A stretch of DNA of 64,000 bases. Origin: Roseateles_B flavus (GTDB lineage Bacteria > Pseudomonadota > Gammaproteobacteria > Burkholderiales > Burkholderiaceae_C). This document shows positions 60,812 through 64,000 of this stretch, in pieces (the first letter of the stretch is position 1; every line of letters begins with the position of its first letter). A model generated the notes under the pieces. It made no database searches and was not told the DNA's origin. It saw only the letters and a program-made list of their open reading frames with translations. Location of the stretch: the NCBI RefSeq assembly GCF_039872765.1, contig NZ_JBDPZC010000016.1:9758-73757 (forward strand). Direction: 5' to 3'. Position numbers and translations under genes: made by a program.

Positions 60812-61444
60812 ATGACTGCGACCGACCGAACCCGACTCCACCGCGACGATGTGCTGCGCGCGGCCCTGGACCTGCTCAACGAAATCGGCATCGACGCCTT
60901 GAGTACCCGCAAGCTGGCCGAACGGCTGGGCGTGCAGTCGCCCACGCTGTACTGGCATTTCAAGAGCAAGGGCGCGCTGCTGGACGCCATGTCCGCGGCC
61001 GTCATGCTGGACAGCCGTGCCCGGCTAGCGCCCGGCCCCCAGGAGCGCTGGCAGGACTGGCTGATGGACGATGGGCACAGCTTCCGGCGAGCGTTGCTGG
61101 CGTACCGCGATGGCGCGCGGCTGCACGCCGGCACGCGGCCCGGCGAGGCGCAGCGCGAATCGATCGAGGCCCGGCTTCGCCTGCTGTGCGCGGCCGGCTT
61201 CGCGCCCGGCCCGGCCACATTGCTGCTGATGTCGATCGGGCGCTTCGTTGTTGGCTGGGTGTTGGAGGAGCAGTCGATACAGCAGCCGGATGCACCACCG
61301 TCCGCCAAGGTCGCGCCACCCAGCATGGCGCAATACCCGCTGCTGGCCGCCGGATGGGCTGCCACTGTGGGTAGCAACGCGGACGCCGTGTTCGAACGCG
61401 CCCTGCGCCTGTTAGTGGATGGCGCGAAGGCGCAACTACGTTGA
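60812..61444 (+). CDS. tetR: Tetracycline repressor TetR
   Basis: 210 residues. The helix-turn-helix part LHRDDVLRAALDLLNEIGIDALSTRKLAERLGVQSPTLYWHFKSKGALLDAM is that of tetracycline repressors of the TetR(A-G) group, and the C-terminal core shows the TetR_C layout. The operator abuts the start codon, leaving only a poor ribosome site, so the mRNA may be nearly leaderless or the gene may be weakly translated. It represses tetA and itself until tetracycline binds. Confidence 0.9.
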   Translation: MTATDRTRLHRDDVLRAALDLLNEIGIDALSTRKLAERLGVQSPTLYWHFKSKGALLDAMSAAVMLDSRARLAPGPQERWQDWLMDDGHSFRRALLAYRDGARLHAGTRPGEAQRESIEARLRLLCAAGFAPGPATLLLMSIGRFVVGWVLEEQSIQQPDAPPSAKVAPPSMAQYPLLAAGWAATVGSNADAVFERALRLLVDGAKAQLR

Positions 61445-61593
61445 AGATGAGAGCACCCGCCAAGCGTTTGCAGTAGTGGGGCATCGGACCGGAGATCCTA
61501 TCGCCGGTGGGGTTAGAGTATCAGGCTATGCAAATTCTAGTAGGCCAGAGGCAATCCAGGGGCCGCAACTTTGCTTGAACTGAGGGCTGCGCC

Positions 61594-63027
61594 ATGCGAT
61601 TGAAGACCGTCACGCTGAAAAATTTCCGTTGCTTTGAGTCCCTGACACTGGACCTGCACCCCCGCCTTACAGTGATTGTGGGTGAAAACGGGGCGGGCAA
61701 AACGGCGGTACTGGATGGTATTGCCAGTGGTTTGACCCCGGTCCTCACCCACCTGTCTTCTGCGGATCAGCGCTTAACGGGTCGCGGTATCAAGGATGCG
61801 GATTTTCGTATTCAGTCTTCGACGGGAGTGCGAGTGCGAGGGCGAGAGCAGTGGAGCACCGCTGACTTCGCGCAAATCATGTCCACCACCTGGGGTGACT
61901 TGCAATGGGACTACTGGCGCCCGTCTGACGGGGGCAAAGGCAAGAAGCCTGCCGAGACATGGGGCGAGACGGCGCTTAAAGAGCATCTGCACGCCATCAC
62001 GGCCAGCTACAAAACGGACACTCCGGCACTCACGCCCGTCTTTGCGTACTATGGTGCGAGCCGAGGTCATATCGAGGTTCCCGAACGCTTGCGCTCCGCG
62101 AAGCACAATTATGAGCACCCCACGGCAGCACTGGTGGATTGCTTCAACCCACGCAGCAATTTCCGGGAGATGCTTGCGTGGTTTGATCAGGAAGAATCCG
62201 CCGAGCTTCGGAAAAATAAGGGTGTCACCAGTGAGGACTACACACCCTTGGAGTCGCTGGAAGCGTTGCGGGCCACTGTTGTTTCCCTGCTAGGGGAAGC
62301 CTACCGGAACCCACATTTCAACGCACGCCATAAGTTCATGTTGGAGCGGTCCAGCGATGGTGCCGAGCTGCTGGTGAACCAACTCAGCCAAGGCTACCAA
62401 AGCATGTTGGCACTTGCGATGGACTTTGCACGCCGACTTGCCATTGCCAACCCCCATCTTGAACATGGCAATCAGTTTGCAAACCAGCAACTGATCATGC
62501 AAGTGGTCTCTGTGTTGGAAGGCCAAGACCCCGGCATCTTCGAGCCCTTCCAGCATGCCTTGGCCATGAGCGCACCGGCCATCATGCTGGTGGACGAAAT
62601 CGACCTGCACCTTCACCCGACCTGGCAACAGCGCGTGCTGGGTGATTTGATGCGCACCTTTCCGTTAACGCAGTTCATCGTCACCACGCACAGCCCACAG
62701 GTGCTGACCACTGTACCGCGTGAAAACATCCGCGTTCTTGATCAGGACGAAAACGGGCTCATGCGCGTGCGCACACCGGATTTCAGCCCGCTGGCCCATG
62801 AGTCGGGTGACGCCTTGGCCAAAATCATGGGCACTCATCGGGAGCCCCCCCTGCCGCTGCAAGAGGAAATTCGGCGCTACGAGCAACTGGTGCGTGTTGG
62901 TCAAGAGCAGACCGAAGAGGGCCAAACCCTCCGAGCGGCGTTGGATGAAGCGGGCTACCAATTTCATGAAAGCGACCTCACCACCTGGCGCTTCCTAGCT
63001 GCACGAAAAGCAGGCGGGGTGAATTGA
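61594..63027 (+). CDS. Septu-type AAA ATPase PtuA-like
   Basis: 477 residues; GAGGG before the ATG. An SMC/RecF-like ABC ATPase: KTVTLKNFRCFESLTLDL, Walker A VIVGENGAGKTAVLD (about residue 29), the signature-like LSQGYQSMLALAMDFA, Walker B PAIMLVDEIDLHLHP and the His switch TQFIVTTHSPQVL. All parts look intact. Followed two bases later by an HNH gene, this is the PtuA-PtuB pair of the Septu anti-phage system, also found with some retrons (Ec78 type). No reverse transcriptase gene is next to it. Confidence 0.88.
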   Translation: MRLKTVTLKNFRCFESLTLDLHPRLTVIVGENGAGKTAVLDGIASGLTPVLTHLSSADQRLTGRGIKDADFRIQSSTGVRVRGREQWSTADFAQIMSTTWGDLQWDYWRPSDGGKGKKPAETWGETALKEHLHAITASYKTDTPALTPVFAYYGASRGHIEVPERLRSAKHNYEHPTAALVDCFNPRSNFREMLAWFDQEESAELRKNKGVTSEDYTPLESLEALRATVVSLLGEAYRNPHFNARHKFMLERSSDGAELLVNQLSQGYQSMLALAMDFARRLAIANPHLEHGNQFANQQLIMQVVSVLEGQDPGIFEPFQHALAMSAPAIMLVDEIDLHLHPTWQQRVLGDLMRTFPLTQFIVTTHSPQVLTTVPRENIRVLDQDENGLMRVRTPDFSPLAHESGDALAKIMGTHREPPLPLQEEIRRYEQLVRVGQEQTEEGQTLRAALDEAGYQFHESDLTTWRFLAARKAGGVN

Positions 63028-63029
63028 TC

Positions 63030-63620
63030 ATGGTGGAACTGCAACACCGCGCAATCCCCACGCCAGCGCTTACTGCTTTTGTAGCCGCCCACCCAGGCGC
63101 TACTGTGGCCGACTTTGACAGTGAGCCATTCGCCTCAGCCAAGCGCGCAGTCAAAGCCGATCTGAATCAGGATCAGGACGGCCTGTGTGTTTATTGCGAA
63201 AGCCCGTTGGAACCAACAGGCGGGCAGGTTGAACACGTCAAACCCAAGGCGGGGGGCAATGGCCACCCGCACCTGTGTTTCGTTTACACCAACTACGCCC
63301 ACAGTTGCATCAACCCAAAGACCTGCGGCCAAAGAAAGGGCAATGGCCTGCTCCCCATCGAGCCTGGCCCTGGCTGCAATACGCAGTGGACATTGTCCAC
63401 TGACGGTACCATCGAGCCCATTGTCGGCCTGACCCGAAAGCAACGGCATCCCGTGCGTCAAACGCGGGATATGCTGGGCCTGAACACCGACCCCAATCTC
63501 GTCGATGAACGCCAACGTTGGCTTCGCAATGCCCTGGTTGTGTTGCAGCAGACGCCCGGCGATATCCATACCTTTTTGCAATCCGCACCGTACCGCCACA
63601 TGCTGGCCACAGTGGTGTAA
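63030..63620 (+). CDS. Septu-type HNH endonuclease PtuB-like (TIGR02646)
   Basis: 196 residues from the ATG at 63030; a TTG six bases upstream is in frame. The HNH region is LCVYCESPLEPTGGQVEHVKPKA, with a first Cys pair and the E-H, and a second part YTNYAHSCINPKTCGQRKGNGLLP, with the N and Cys pair, as in TIGR02646 proteins. The end is helical. It is the nuclease effector that the ATPase PtuA holds inactive until phage infection. A weak five-base stem (CCTCA/TGAGG, 63648-63661) follows the gene. Confidence 0.88.
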   Translation: MVELQHRAIPTPALTAFVAAHPGATVADFDSEPFASAKRAVKADLNQDQDGLCVYCESPLEPTGGQVEHVKPKAGGNGHPHLCFVYTNYAHSCINPKTCGQRKGNGLLPIEPGPGCNTQWTLSTDGTIEPIVGLTRKQRHPVRQTRDMLGLNTDPNLVDERQRWLRNALVVLQQTPGDIHTFLQSAPYRHMLATVV

Positions 63621-63684
63621 GCCCGATCTGCGTTTTCCATGTCTAGTCCTCAAGTCTGAGGCAAACAGTGCGGCGACTTCTTAG

Positions 63685-63879
63685 GTGACACTCCCCAACC
63701 GGTTCTTTGGACTGGTGGAAATGGATGCCGCGACGGCAACGACGGATTTTTCGACCATCGTCAACGGGGCGATCCAGCACTTTGCGGCACATAGTAGGGT
63801 TGATGCGACTGTCACCGTTGAAATCGAGGCTCGCACGCGCGATGGGTTTGAGGCACGCTTGCAGCGGATCATCAAGGAG
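63685..63879 (+). pseudogene. C-terminal remnant of a DUF499-like ATPase
   Basis: The readable segment LPNRFFGLVEMDAATATTDFSTIVNGAIQHF followed by VTVEIEARTRDGFEARLQRIIKE matches the C-terminal end of large DUF499/Swt1-type AAA proteins, which are about a thousand residues long. The N-terminal rest of the gene is absent, and the end is cut by what looks like an IS21-type terminus, after which the frame reads foreign sequence. So it is a broken gene with only 65 codons left. DUF499 proteins occur in defence islands, which fits the adjacent Septu pair. Confidence 0.6.
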
Positions 63880-64000
63880 TGTTGGCGCCGATCTAAATTT
63901 GACCCACCCTGCCGATTGAACTTTGACCCAGGGCTTGGGGCCGACATCGGCTGATGCCGGCTGTGGACAACTGTAGCGCGGCGCTTGTTCAGCTCGCTTC
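63880..64000. mobile_element. Terminus of an IS21-like element (partial)
   Basis: The gene remnant is interrupted at TGTTGGCGCCGATCTAAATT, followed by TTGACCCA twice (63899-63906 and 63923-63930). IS21-family ends look like this: TG at the tip, then repeated TTGACCCA-type blocks that bind the IstA transposase. The transposase genes would be beyond the window. The identification is from pattern only. Confidence 0.55.

Noticed and set aside
61445..61593. Possible retron RNA/reverse transcriptase upstream of the Septu pair
   Set aside because: Only 149 bases are available and no reverse transcriptase coding sequence is present.
16000..64000. Search for an integrase, ParA or excisionase gene to close the ICE
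   Set aside because: No tyrosine or serine recombinase motifs were found in the window; the element's other end must be outside.

Overview
The window looks like part of a Burkholderiales (probably Comamonadaceae-like) genome. The basis is high-GC coding sequence, Bug/TctC-type solute binding, a LysR regulator and the style of the secretion and conjugation genes. I could not run a search, so species and family names rest on motif recognition alone. No rRNA, tRNA, CRISPR array or integrase gene is visible.

Region A (1-5.9 kb, minus strand) is a compact type II secretion / type IV pilus-like operon. Transcription order is major pseudopilin (gspG), platform (gspF), ATPase (gspE), four PilM/N/O/P-like inner-membrane components, then the start of a lipoprotein that is probably the secretin (cut by the window edge). 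Most junctions overlap by 1-14 bases.

Region B (6-15.3 kb, minus strand, visibly more AT-rich in places) is an Rhs/YD-repeat locus. It has an 861-residue-frame secreted YD protein, a 1603-residue protein with a signal peptide, nine Ig-like repeats, YD repeats and an Rhs core, a membrane protein overlapping its stop codon (candidate immunity), a decayed displaced copy of Rhs core sequence, and three small putative membrane or hypothetical genes. It lies upstream of Region A in the same orientation. A deleted IS30-like element with 28-bp inverted repeats (15.4-15.9 kb) closes the region.

Region C (16.4-51.2 kb) is the core of an integrative and conjugative element. The maintenance end has AlpA-, DUF1845/PFL_4669-, primase/Toprim- and DUF932-type genes, followed by an FlhD/FlhC-like activator pair resembling SetCD/AcaCD. 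A MobH-type relaxase (TraI), TraD and a DUF4400 protein follow. A nearly complete F-type mating apparatus then runs traA-L-E-K-B-dsbC-V-C-trbI-traF(peptidase)-orf-W-U-trbC-N-orf-F-H-G, mostly with ATGA stop-start overlaps. Two unrecognised cargo genes sit between the DUF4400 gene and the mating genes. A small membrane gene faces traG and is a candidate exclusion gene.

Region D (51.5-64 kb) is cargo. First comes an opine-type module: an octopine/nopaline-family dehydrogenase and an EamA exporter on plus; RidA, a three-part FAD/2Fe-2S opine-oxidase-like enzyme and a Bug binding protein on minus; and a divergent LysR regulator. Then come a tetA/tetR pair with two tet operators, a Septu-like AAA ATPase + HNH pair, a C-terminal remnant of a DUF499-like ATPase, and what looks like the end of an IS21-type element at the window edge. 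Integrase, attachment sites and the right end of the element must lie outside or remain unrecognised.
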